NCBI GenBank assembly: GCA_020061585.1
Contig: JAGUXX010000094.1
Span: 1-49,810 of the forward strand
From: Betaproteobacteria bacterium
GTDB taxonomy: Bacteria > Pseudomonadota > Gammaproteobacteria > Burkholderiales > Thiobacillaceae
Direction of reading: 5' to 3'
DNA length: 49,810 nucleotides
The stretch's first letter is position 1, and every line of letters starts with the position of its first letter. Below the pieces are notes generated by a model. It was not told the DNA's origin and did no database searches. It saw only the letters and a list, made by a program, of their open reading frames with translations. Of the stretch, positions 18,393 to 26,900 are shown piece by piece. The translations under genes and the position numbers were made by a program.

Positions 18393-18743
18393 GGCCGATT
18401 ATGCATAGCTCTCGATTATGTGAAGTGGCAGCAGCTGTTTGCCTTGAAAGACCGGCAGCAAGCGGCTTGGCGAAGGCTGAGACTGCCGAATGCTGAACAT
18501 AATTTCACAGTTGCTTGAAGTGGTGTTTGTCTTCTGGCGCGCCGCTTCCGGGGCGCGGTCTGTCACGTCTTGGGAAGCCAAAGGCTGATTCCATCGTGAA
18601 CCGTCCTCCCGACTCGCGAATCGTCGACCTGATTGCGCTGTGATTATGCAAAGGGCGCGTCACCAAGCTTCCGCTGCTCATCAGTGGTTGGCGGGTGTCC
18701 CAAGTTGCTGCTTCACATAATCGAGCACTTTGCATAATCGGCC
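18393..18743. mobile_element. 351-bp segment bounded by 33-bp inverted repeats (possible decayed element)
   Basis: The left end (18393-18425) and the reverse complement of the right end (18711-18743) match at 30 of 33 positions: GGCCGATTATGCA, a variable 5-6 bases, then CTCGATTATGTGAAG (perfect 15). Each end holds two direct copies of CGATTATGNNNAG exactly 17 bp apart. A third, single copy, TGATTATGCAAAG, lies inside at 18641. The interior has no intact gene; a short frame ending at 18519 looks vaguely coding. The architecture resembles recombinase binding sites at mobile-element ends, but I cannot name a family. Confidence 0.5.
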
Positions 18744-19056
18744 GAAGCAGCCGGTGGCAGTATGGTCGGTGTCGGGCGGCAATGCGTCGGTTACCTGTCG
18801 CTCAGGGACTTTCCTGGCTGAGCGGCAGCTTTCGCATCCAGCAATCTCGTGCTTCCGACCCATTTCGGTCAGCCAGTTTTCTCCATGGCTGCCGTCCCGC
18901 CAAAGCCATGTTCCGCGACCAGGATTTCTATAAAGCGGCCGTTGGCGACATCACCCTTCCGGCCAGGAAAGGTCATAGACGCCGACAATTTGTAATCACA
19001 CTGATCGGCGGCTTCCGAGCAGCCAGCCATCATTCAGCTTTCAAGGGACGCTGAGT
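18744..19056. other. Intergenic region, no gene recognised
   Basis: 313 bp between the inverted-repeat segment and vapC. It shows no signal, no domain in any frame and no RNA gene. The sequence style suggests eroded, formerly mobile DNA. Confidence 0.4.
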
Positions 19057-19455
19057 TCAGCGCCAATCCTCGACCTGTAATCCGCCAACTCGCTTGAACT
19101 CACCGACATTTGACGTGACCACCACCAATCCCCGTGCCAGCCCCGCACCGGCGATCAGAACGTCATAAGCTCCAATGGGTTGCCCCATGATCTTCAGCGC
19201 AGCGCGGATCGCAGCAGCGGCCTTGGCGTCGGCTACGTCGAACGGCAAGGTGACGATGGTCGAAAAGAAGGCGTCCAGCATGGGAGTCAGCTTTCTTGCC
19301 CGCTCGGCGTTGAGCGCGAGGCCGTAATCAACCTCCATGCGCGTCAGCACTGATACCGCGATCTGATCCGGAGGCGTTGCCTTGACGCAGGTCAGGACGT
19401 TCGGGAGGCCCTTGACGAAATCAGAGACCGTACAAGTATCGAGCAGATACTTCAT
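19057..19455 (-). CDS. vapC: PIN-domain ribonuclease toxin VapC
   Basis: 132 residues, full PIN-domain length. Conserved acidic residues are Asp6 (KYLLDTCTVSDF), Glu41 (RMEVDYGL) and Asp98 (AYDVLIAG), with TSNVGEF (Asn116) near the C-terminus, so the metal-dependent RNase site looks intact. VapC toxins cleave tRNA or rRNA. Its ATG overlaps the antitoxin stop (ATGA, 19452-19455), the usual coupling of vapBC. It lies in the repeat-rich accessory segment at 17.8-20 kb, consistent with horizontal acquisition. Confidence 0.93.
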   Translation of the reverse strand: MKYLLDTCTVSDFVKGLPNVLTCVKATPPDQIAVSVLTRMEVDYGLALNAERARKLTPMLDAFFSTIVTLPFDVADAKAAAAIRAALKIMGQPIGAYDVLIAGAGLARGLVVVTSNVGEFKRVGGLQVEDWR

Positions 19456-19688
19456 GCCAGCGGATCGGTCGCTGGCGGCTTGATGCTATCTCTGCCGGCC
19501 TCAAACGAGGGCATGTCAGCCATACCCCGGAAGGCGAGCACTTCATCAGGCCATTGTGGTTTGCCATGTCGGCTCAACCACTCGCTCACCGCCCGGCGAA
19601 CCAGGGCATTGCGGTTCTCACCCGCCTGTTTGGCTACATGATTGAGCTGCTGACCGGTTTCGTCGTCGAGGTAGATATTGAAATTCAT
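19452..19688 (-). CDS. vapB: Ribbon-helix-helix antitoxin VapB
   Basis: 78 residues. The N-terminal MNFNIYLDDETGQQLNHVAK, followed by ENRNALVRRAVSEWL, is a CopG/ribbon-helix-helix DNA-binding motif; the C-terminal half (about 45-78) is the likely toxin-binding tail. ATG 19688 is chosen over the longer open frame to 19802 because GGAGG lies 9 nt upstream and the RHH strand begins right at this Met. It overlaps vapC by 4 bp. A dyad immediately upstream is the likely autoregulatory operator. Confidence 0.88.
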   Translation of the reverse strand: MNFNIYLDDETGQQLNHVAKQAGENRNALVRRAVSEWLSRHGKPQWPDEVLAFRGMADMPSFEAGRDSIKPPATDPLA

Positions 19689-19703
19689 GGCTGCGGCCTC
19701 CTT

Positions 19704-19723
19704 ATAACTGCTATACATGTTAT
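19704..19723 (-). promoter_or_regulatory. Putative vapBC operator dyad
   Basis: ATAAC (19704-19708) and GTTAT (19719-19723) frame a 20-bp imperfect dyad around CTATACAT, 15 bp upstream of the vapB ATG and overlapping its Shine-Dalgarno side. Position and symmetry suit an RHH-protein operator; inference. Confidence 0.45.
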
Positions 19724-20047
19724 TTGCTGTAGGGCCGAATTTCAATGGATACGCAAACGAGTGCTGCCCGCCAATAAACCGAGGGAACCTCAGTGCGGAC
19801 AACGATCTGCCCGCCGAATATCGGCCATTGAGTTGGGTAAGATGAAACCTTGCCTATTGAAACTGGATAGTCACGTCGACCGGCGGCTTCTTACGAGCTG
19901 CTGCTCCCCAACCCTGAACTGCCTATGGCCGCTTCCACTGCAAAGTCGACTGTCGTTGTCCAGCCCCTCCTACAGGCGCTCGACGCAAGATTTCTGCGGT
20001 ATCTGGCCGCCGTTGACACGCGACGCCGTTCGAGTCGATTCAGCCCG
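19724..20047. other. Intergenic region, no gene recognised
   Basis: 324 bp between vapB and the alpha/beta hydrolase gene. Short frames here carry no recognisable domain, and no terminator with a T-run is seen. Probably eroded DNA. Confidence 0.4.
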
Positions 20048-20938
20048 TTATGCCGAGGCGCCCGCTGCCCGCATACAGGCGCGCAGAAAGGCGACGAGTT
20101 CGGCGCTGTGGCGTTCGAGTTCGTCGGTGGCATCGTGTTCGCCGGGATACACGCGCAGTTGCACGGTGTCCTGCCGGCCTCGGCCGAACAGGGCGTGCGC
20201 ATCGGCCACGGGGATGGTGCTGTCATCGGCGCCATGCACCAGCAACACCGGACAGGCGACGCGCGGCAGCGTGTTGAGCGGGGCGATGGCGTCGAAGCGG
20301 TGGCCGATGACGTGCTGCACGTAATGCAGAACATACCAGCCGAGCGGCAAGTAGGGCATGCGTTTGGCCGCCAGCCAGCGACGCATCATGGCCGCCGGAT
20401 GGGCGAAGGCGGCCAGGCTGATCACCCCGGCCAAGTCGTCGCGCCGCGCCGCCGACAGCAGCGCGGCGGCGGCGCCGACCGAGTGGCCGATGACGGCGAT
20501 CTGTTCGGGGATGGCTTCTGGCCGGGTTTTCAGCCAGTCGATGGCGGCATCCAGGTCTTCGGCAAAGCGCGGCATCGACGAATAGTCGTCGGCATCGCTG
20601 GCGCCGTGATTGCGCGCGTCGATCAACAGCACGGTGAAGCCGGCGGCCTGCAACGGGCGGGCCAGCGGCAGCATCATTTCGGCATTGGCGCCCCAGCCGT
20701 GCAACACGATCACGGCCGGCGCGGGGGCGTCAGCGTTGCCCGGCAACAGCCAGCCGAACAAGCGTTTGCCGCGTTGCGTCGGCAGCCAGACTTCGCGTCC
20801 GCTCAGGCCATGTTGCATCAGGCTGGCGCTGTGGGCGATGCGCGGCGCGCGCAGGCCGCGGCGCAGTATGTAGTTGAGCAGGACTAGCCCGGTCAGCAAT
20901 CCACCGAGGACCAATATCGGGGTGAGGAATGTGTACAT
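20048..20938 (-). CDS. Membrane-anchored alpha/beta hydrolase
   Basis: 296 residues. A hydrophobic N-terminal segment (about 4-24) followed by RR suggests an inner-membrane anchor. The hydrolase fold has VIVLHGWGANAEM (oxyanion region), nucleophile Ser153 in VIGHSVGAAAA, the acid in VHGADDSTIP (about 237) and His in PGEHDATDEL (about 268). The substrate is unknown; relatives are annotated as esterases or lysophospholipase-like. The ATG lies only 15 bp beyond the sodB terminator T-run and has no good Shine-Dalgarno, so expression probably depends on readthrough from sodB. Confidence 0.88.
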   Translation of the reverse strand: MYTFLTPILVLGGLLTGLVLLNYILRRGLRAPRIAHSASLMQHGLSGREVWLPTQRGKRLFGWLLPGNADAPAPAVIVLHGWGANAEMMLPLARPLQAAGFTVLLIDARNHGASDADDYSSMPRFAEDLDAAIDWLKTRPEAIPEQIAVIGHSVGAAAALLSAARRDDLAGVISLAAFAHPAAMMRRWLAAKRMPYLPLGWYVLHYVQHVIGHRFDAIAPLNTLPRVACPVLLVHGADDSTIPVADAHALFGRGRQDTVQLRVYPGEHDATDELERHSAELVAFLRACMRAAGASA

Positions 20939-20953
20939 ATGGCAGGACGGACC

Positions 20954-20982
20954 AAAAAAAGAGGGGGCCGCATGGCCCCCTC
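20954..20982 (-). terminator. Strong intrinsic terminator of sodB
   Basis: On the minus strand a perfect 9-bp stem (GAGGGGGCC/GGCCCCCTC, loop of 4) is followed directly by seven T residues. It begins 27 bp after the sodB stop and ends 15 bp before the next start codon. Confidence 0.92.
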
Positions 20983-21009
20983 CGGTATTTCACGACTTGA
21001 AACTGACGT

Positions 21010-21597
21010 TTAGCCGGCGAAATTCGCTTCGGCGAACGACCAATTGACCAGGCTGTTGAGGAAGGTCTCGACAAACTTCGGACGCAGGTTGCGGTAGTCG
21101 ATGTAGTAGGCGTGCTCCCAGACGTCGACGCACAGCAGCGGCGTGTCGCCGGTGGTCAGCGGGGTGCCGGCGGCGCCCATGTTGACGATGTCGACGCTGC
21201 CGTCGGCCTTTTTCACCAGCCAGGTCCAGCCGGAACCGAAGTTGCCGACGGCGCTGGTCTGGAAGGCTTTCTTGAATTCGTCCAGGCTGCCCCACTTGGC
21301 GTTGATCGCGTCGGCCAGCGCGCCGCTGGGCGCGCCGCCGCCGTTGGGCTGCATGCAGCTCCAGAAGAAGGTGTGGTTGGAGACTTGCGCGGCGTTGTTG
21401 TAGATGCCGCCGGCCGGCGCGGTCTTGACGATTTCTTCGAGGGACTTGTCTTCGAAAGCCGTGCCCTTGATCAGGTTGTTCAGGTTGGTGACGTAGGCCT
21501 GATGGTGCTTGGCGTAGTGGTAGTCGAAGGTTTCGGCCGACATGTGCGGCGCGAGGGCGTCTTTGGCGTAGGGCAGGGCGGGCAGTTGGTGTTCCAT
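21010..21597 (-). CDS. sodB: Iron superoxide dismutase
   Basis: 195 residues, normal length. Metal ligands are recognisable: His in TFDYHYAKHHQAYV, His in VSNHTFFW, and Asp/His in DVWEHAYYIDYRN. The Gln in NNAAQVSNHTF is in the position typical of Fe-type enzymes. The motif reads QVSNHTF where E. coli SodB has QVWN, a change next to the active site. It detoxifies superoxide in the cytoplasm. GGAGAA stands 6 nt before the ATG. A good promoter lies upstream and a strong terminator downstream, so it is mainly monocistronic. Confidence 0.96.
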   Translation of the reverse strand: MEHQLPALPYAKDALAPHMSAETFDYHYAKHHQAYVTNLNNLIKGTAFEDKSLEEIVKTAPAGGIYNNAAQVSNHTFFWSCMQPNGGGAPSGALADAINAKWGSLDEFKKAFQTSAVGNFGSGWTWLVKKADGSVDIVNMGAAGTPLTTGDTPLLCVDVWEHAYYIDYRNLRPKFVETFLNSLVNWSFAEANFAG

Positions 21598-21649
21598 GAG
21601 GTTCTCCGGGTGGGTTGTGAATGGGCGAGCACGATGAATTCAGGCCCGC

Positions 21650-21678
21650 ATTTTAGGGGCAGGATGCGGCGGCGGCAA
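21650..21678 (-). promoter_or_regulatory. Sigma-70 promoter of sodB
   Basis: On the minus strand TTGCCG (21678-21673), a 17-bp spacer and TAAAAT (21655-21650), about 52 bp upstream of the sodB ATG. Confidence 0.6.
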
Positions 21679-21741
21679 TGCTTGACTGAATTTGTAGGAT
21701 ATTGCCGACATGCTTGTCAGCTTTGCGGTCTGTTGAGCCAT

Positions 21742-23901
21742 TCAGCGGACCTCGAATTCGATCTGATCCAGCAGGTTGTCGTCGGCGTCGAGCAGCTTGA
21801 GCTGGTGTTTGCCGCGCGTCGGCGGCCAGTCGGCGGCTTCCCGGCGCGCGTCGTCGAGTTGCCAGGTCGCGCCGAGCGGCGCGTTACGGGCACGGAAGCG
21901 CAGTAACTGGCGTTCGGCGGGGATGTCCGGATCGAGCGCCAGGATCATGCCGTCGCCGGGATGGATGATTTCGCTGATCGGCCGGGATGGCTGCCAGGTG
22001 TCCGCCGCCGGCTCGGTGCCGGGGATGAACCATTCCTGACGCAGGGCTTCGCCTGGCGGCTGGATGGGCCGACGGATCAGACCGGCGGCGGGCTTGGGCG
22101 GCTGCAAGGCGGTGTCGGCTTCACTGCCAGCGGGATGCAGATGTTCCATGATCGCCGCCCAGGCCGGGGCCGCGCCGCTGATGCCGGAGACGTCGTGCAT
22201 CGGGCCGCCGTCGAAGTTGCCGATCCACACGCCGACGCTGTAGCGGCGCGAGTAGCCGATGCACCAGTTGTCGCGCATGTCCTTGCTGGTGCCGGTCTTG
22301 ACCGCCGACCAGTAGCGGGTGGCGAGCGGATTCTCCAGGCCGAAGGTCAGCGCCCGGGCTTGCCGGTCGGACAGGATGTCGCCGACCAGGAAGGCGGCTT
22401 GCGGGCTTTGCACGCGTTTGCCGGGCGGTTGCGCATCGTCCGGGGTGTAGCGCAGCGGGCCATGCAGCCCGCCGTTGGCCAGCGCGCGGTAGGCGTTGAG
22501 CAGTTCGTCCAGGCGCACGTCGAGACTGCCGAGGGCCAGCGAGTAGCCGTAGAAATCGGCGGCTTGGTCCAGGCCGGCGAAGCCGAACTCGCCGAGCCGC
22601 GCGGCGAACGGTTCCAGACCGGTGAGTTTCAGCGTCTGTACCGCCGGGATGTTCAACGAACTGGCCAGCGCGTAGCGGGCGCTGACCAGGCCTCTGAACG
22701 CATGATCGTAGTTGGCCGGGGTGTACTGGCCGCTGCTGGTGGTGATCGACAGCGCTTCGTCGAGCAGCGGTGAGGCGGCGGTCAGCAGGCGTTGCTCGAA
22801 GGCCAGGCCGTAAAGGAAGGGTTTCAGCGTCGAGCCGGCCTGGCGCGCGGCCTGCACGCCGTCGTTCAGCGCGCCGGCGGATTCGCTGCTGCTCAGGCTG
22901 ACGTAAGCCAGCACCGCGCCGCTGGCGTTATCGACCACCAGCGCCGCCGCGTCATTGACGTTGCGCGCCGCGAGATGCTTGAGCTGTTGCGCCAGCGCGC
23001 TGTGGACCTGGCGTTGCAGGGCGGCATCCAGCGTGGTGCGGATCGGATTGAGCCCCGCCGCGCGGGGATCCGGGCGATACGTCGGCGCGGTCGATTGCAG
23101 CAGCCGGCGCGCCAGGTGCGGCGCCAGATTGGCGGCGGGCAGGATCGGGTAGCGGCCGCTCAGCACGTTGAGCGTGCGCGACTTGATGGCCTTGCACTGC
23201 CGGACAGCGCTCTGGCCCTTGCCGTCGGCGCCGGCAAAGGTGCAGGCGCGCCGCGCGACATCGGCCGGCTTGGCGTTGGGCGAGCGGATCAGCACCGCCA
23301 GGATCATCGCTTCCTGATCGTTCAGGCCGGCCGGCCGCTTGTCGAACAGCGCCCGGGCGGCGGTGTCGATACCGGTGATTTCGCCGCGAAACGGCGCCAG
23401 ATTGAGGTAGGCCTCGAGGATCTCGGCCTTGCTCCAGCTTTTTTCGAGTTGTTTCGCCGCCTGCATCTGCCGCCACTTTTCCGAGACGTTGCGGCGATCG
23501 ACCTTGGCGCGATATTGCGCATCCAGCAAGCCGGCGAGCTGCATGGTCAGGGTCGAGGCGCCACGCGGCTTTTCGTTCAGCCAGTTGGTCAGCGCGGCTT
23601 TGCTGGCGGCCAGCCAGTCGACCCCGGCATGCGCGAAGAAGCGTTGATCCTCGGCCTTCAGCACGGCGGCGATGGCGGCCGGCGAGATGTCCGCCAGCGG
23701 CGTCCAGGCGGTGCGGCGAATCTTCGGGTCGATGCGGATTTCCTGTAGCAGGATGCCGTTCCGGTCGAGCAGCCGCGCTTCCGAGGAGCGCCAGTTGCCG
23801 CGCACCTGCTCGAAATCCGGCAGTTCAGCGGCCAGCGCCGCATTGCAGAACGCCACGACCAGCAGCAGACTGACCAGGCCATGCCGGATACGCAGCGTCA
23901 A
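21742..23901 (-). CDS. pbpC: Penicillin-binding protein 1C
   Basis: 719 residues. A signal-anchor (about 6-24) is followed by a GT51 transglycosylase (about 55-225) with EDQRFFAHAGVDW and GASTLTMQLA, a transpeptidase (about 300-560) with Ser357 in GSTLK, SLN and Lys535 in KTGTS, and a C-terminal BiPBP_C beta domain (about 635-719). All catalytic motifs of the bifunctional class A PBP are intact. It builds periplasmic peptidoglycan. The start overlaps the stop of the alpha-2-macroglobulin gene by 4 bp; this pairing is conserved in many proteobacteria, where the macroglobulin is thought to protect the cell when the wall is breached. Confidence 0.96.
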   Translation of the reverse strand: MTLRIRHGLVSLLLVVAFCNAALAAELPDFEQVRGNWRSSEARLLDRNGILLQEIRIDPKIRRTAWTPLADISPAAIAAVLKAEDQRFFAHAGVDWLAASKAALTNWLNEKPRGASTLTMQLAGLLDAQYRAKVDRRNVSEKWRQMQAAKQLEKSWSKAEILEAYLNLAPFRGEITGIDTAARALFDKRPAGLNDQEAMILAVLIRSPNAKPADVARRACTFAGADGKGQSAVRQCKAIKSRTLNVLSGRYPILPAANLAPHLARRLLQSTAPTYRPDPRAAGLNPIRTTLDAALQRQVHSALAQQLKHLAARNVNDAAALVVDNASGAVLAYVSLSSSESAGALNDGVQAARQAGSTLKPFLYGLAFEQRLLTAASPLLDEALSITTSSGQYTPANYDHAFRGLVSARYALASSLNIPAVQTLKLTGLEPFAARLGEFGFAGLDQAADFYGYSLALGSLDVRLDELLNAYRALANGGLHGPLRYTPDDAQPPGKRVQSPQAAFLVGDILSDRQARALTFGLENPLATRYWSAVKTGTSKDMRDNWCIGYSRRYSVGVWIGNFDGGPMHDVSGISGAAPAWAAIMEHLHPAGSEADTALQPPKPAAGLIRRPIQPPGEALRQEWFIPGTEPAADTWQPSRPISEIIHPGDGMILALDPDIPAERQLLRFRARNAPLGATWQLDDARREAADWPPTRGKHQLKLLDADDNLLDQIEFEVR

Positions 23902-26900
23902 GGCGCGACCTCGAACAGCCGGTTCGGCGCTTCGCCGAACATTTCCGGGGCATACATCGCTTCGACCCGGGTCGGCGGCATCTGGAACTGGCCGTCGCTG
24001 TTCAGGCGCAGCGTGTATTCCAGGCTGAACGGGCCGCGCGGCACGTATTCGTAATAGGCGCGATAGCTGTCGAACAGCGGTTCCCGCCAGGCCGGCCAGA
24101 CACCGCCCTGGCTGGATTCATCGCGCGTCAGCAGCGTCGAGCCGCGTGGCCCGCCGCTACCGAGGATGCTGGCGCCGGCGGGAATCGGATCATCGACGAC
24201 CACCCAGCCCATCGCGTCACGCGCGTCGATGCTCAGGCGCACCCGCAGCACATCACCGCGCCGCCATTTGCCGGGGGTCTGCTGGTCGATCGGCAGAATT
24301 TCCCGCTTGACGCTGTAGCCGCGCCGCACCGGCGCGCTGATCGGCACGGCGGCCAGCGTGGTGACGCTGACGTAGGGCTCGCCGGCGCCTTCATGACGCA
24401 GTTTCAGCGAGCTTGGTTCGGTGGTCAGCGGCAGGAAGGCGGTGGCGCCTTTCGGATAGGTTTTCCAGTCGACCACGCGGCCGTCCTTGCCGAGCACCGC
24501 GTAACTCTTGCCGGATGGCTTGACGGCTTCGAACTGCTGTTGATAAGCGCTCAGCGCCAGCACGCCCCAGGCGTTGGCGGTGGTGGTGTTCCAGCGCCCG
24601 CTGCTTTGTCGGGCAAGCGCGCCGCTGACCAGTTGCGGCAGTCGATCCCGCCAGGCGGCTTCCGGCAGCAGCGTCAGCAAGGCGCGCGGGGCGTTGGTGT
24701 CGGCCGAGGTCATCATCCACCACAGTTCGTCGCGGGCTTCGTTGTGGAAATTCAGCCGTTTACCGGTGAGGTTGAAGCGCGTCTCCAGCGCCGCCAGCGC
24801 CTTGCGCAGCAACGCATCGCGGTCCGCCAGGCGCGGCGATCTTTGCAGGATGCCGATCCAGTCGAGCAGGGCCGAACTCGGCCACAGTTCGGGTTGCGGG
24901 GTTATCGTGGCGATCTGTGCTGCTGTCGCCAGGCCGCCGCGCGACAACGCCTCCAGCGCGGCGAGACGCAGCACGTCGGGGTTTTCCCAGGCGTTGCGCG
25001 GCGTTTCGATGCGGCCATGCAGATAGTCGCTCAGCGCGCGCTGCATGCGATTGCGGGCATCGAGCGGCAGTTCCCAACCGGACTGATCGGCGATGGCCAG
25101 CAGGTAGGCGGTGAGCGCGACGCTGCCCGGCGCGTCGCCGGGGAAGAAGTTGGCCAGGCCGTTGTCGGCCAGATAGCCGGGCAGCTTGCCGATCAGCGCA
25201 TCCCAGCCGGCGCGATCTCGCAATGCCACGGCGCGCGACGCCTGCTGTTCCAGGCAGGCATAGGGGTAGCGGCGCATGTAGTCGCGCAGGCCGGTCTGGC
25301 CGTCGGCCAGGCTGGCGGTCAGCGTGGCGCGCAGCTCGCCGCTGTTCGGCAGACTGGCGGCGGGTGCCGCGACCGGCAGATCGAGCGTCCCATGCAATCG
25401 CTGCAGACTGGCCGACTGCACGCGCACCGGCACGGCGGCATGGATGGCTTGCTTGACCTTGAGCGCGTCGCGCGCCGCCTTGGCGGGGGCTTGGGTGGGT
25501 ACTTTGGCGCCGATTTCCACCGCCTCCAGCGTCCATTCCAGGGAATCCGCATCATCCGGCACGACGACCGGCCAGACAATTTCCGCGGATTCGCCGGCGG
25601 CCAGCGTCAGGCTGCGCGTCGGCAAGGGTTTCAGGGCGGTGGCGGCGGCGCGCGCTTCGATGCGCATCGCCCGCTGGCTGCCGTTGCGCAGCGTGAAATA
25701 GGCTTGCAGGCGGTCGCCTGAGCGAACCACCGGTGACAGACCGGAGAGAATTTGCAGGTCCTGGCTGGCGTGGATCGAGGTCTTGCCGGTGCCGAAGCGA
25801 TTCTCGGAGGCGGCGATGGCGACGGTGCGGAATGCGGTCAGGCTGTCGTTCAGCGGAATCTCGACGCTGGCTTCACCTTGCGCGTCGAGCGCCACCTCGG
25901 CTTGCCAGAACAGCAGGGTGTCGAACAGTTCGCGGGTCGGCAGCTTGCCGCCGCCGCCGCCGACCGGCAGGGCTTTCTTGCCGAAATGGCGCTTGCCGGT
26001 GACCTGCAATTGCGCGGTGAAGGTTTCCATGGCATAGCCACGCGTGGCCATCATCGTCCGCAGCAGATCCCAACTGTCGTTGGGCGCCAGTTCCAGCAGG
26101 CCTTCGTCAACCGCCGCCAGGGTGACCTGCGTGCCGGCCGGTGGCGGACCGCCTTCCGGCGTGCGCACCTTGACGCGCGCCCGGGCCTTGTCGCGAATCT
26201 GGTAGCTGGCGCGGTCGGTTTTGACCTCGACTTCCAGGCGATGCGCGCGCTGGCCGACTTCAATGCCGGTGATGCCCAGTTTGAAGCTGGGCCGGCCGAG
26301 ATCGATCAGCGCGGTCGGCTTGACCGCGTCGTTGCGACCGCGTACCGCCAGCGCCGAGACGAACACGTTGGGCGCCCAGCCGGCCTTGATCGGGATATCC
26401 ACGGTCGGCGCTTTGCCGGTCAACTTGACCACCCGCGCATCGAGCACGCCTTCGCGTTCCACGGTGATCAGCGCGGTGGCGTTGCGATACGGCATGCGCA
26501 CCTGGAAGCGCGCGGTTTCGCCCGGCTCGTAGCGTTTCTTCTCCGGGATCAGATCGATGCGGTCGTGGTTGGCCTGATCGAACAGCCATTCGTCGCGGCC
26601 GGCAACCCAGAAACTGTGCTGGGTTGTCGCGGCGCGTCCGGCGCTGTCCAGGGCGCGAGCGGTGACCAGCACTTCGCCGCCCTGTTCGCTGCGCGCCACA
26701 CAACTGAAACGGCCTTGGGCGTCGGTATGGCCGGCGCAAGGGGCGGCGATCGCGGTTTCGCGGGTTTCGCTGTGATAGCCGTAGAAGCCGCCGGCCAGGC
26801 GGACGCGGTGGGAAAACACCTGGCGCAATGACAGACTGGCCTCCACCGGCGCATTGGCGACCGGTTTGCCGCGCAGGTCGACAGCCAGGAAGTTCAACGT

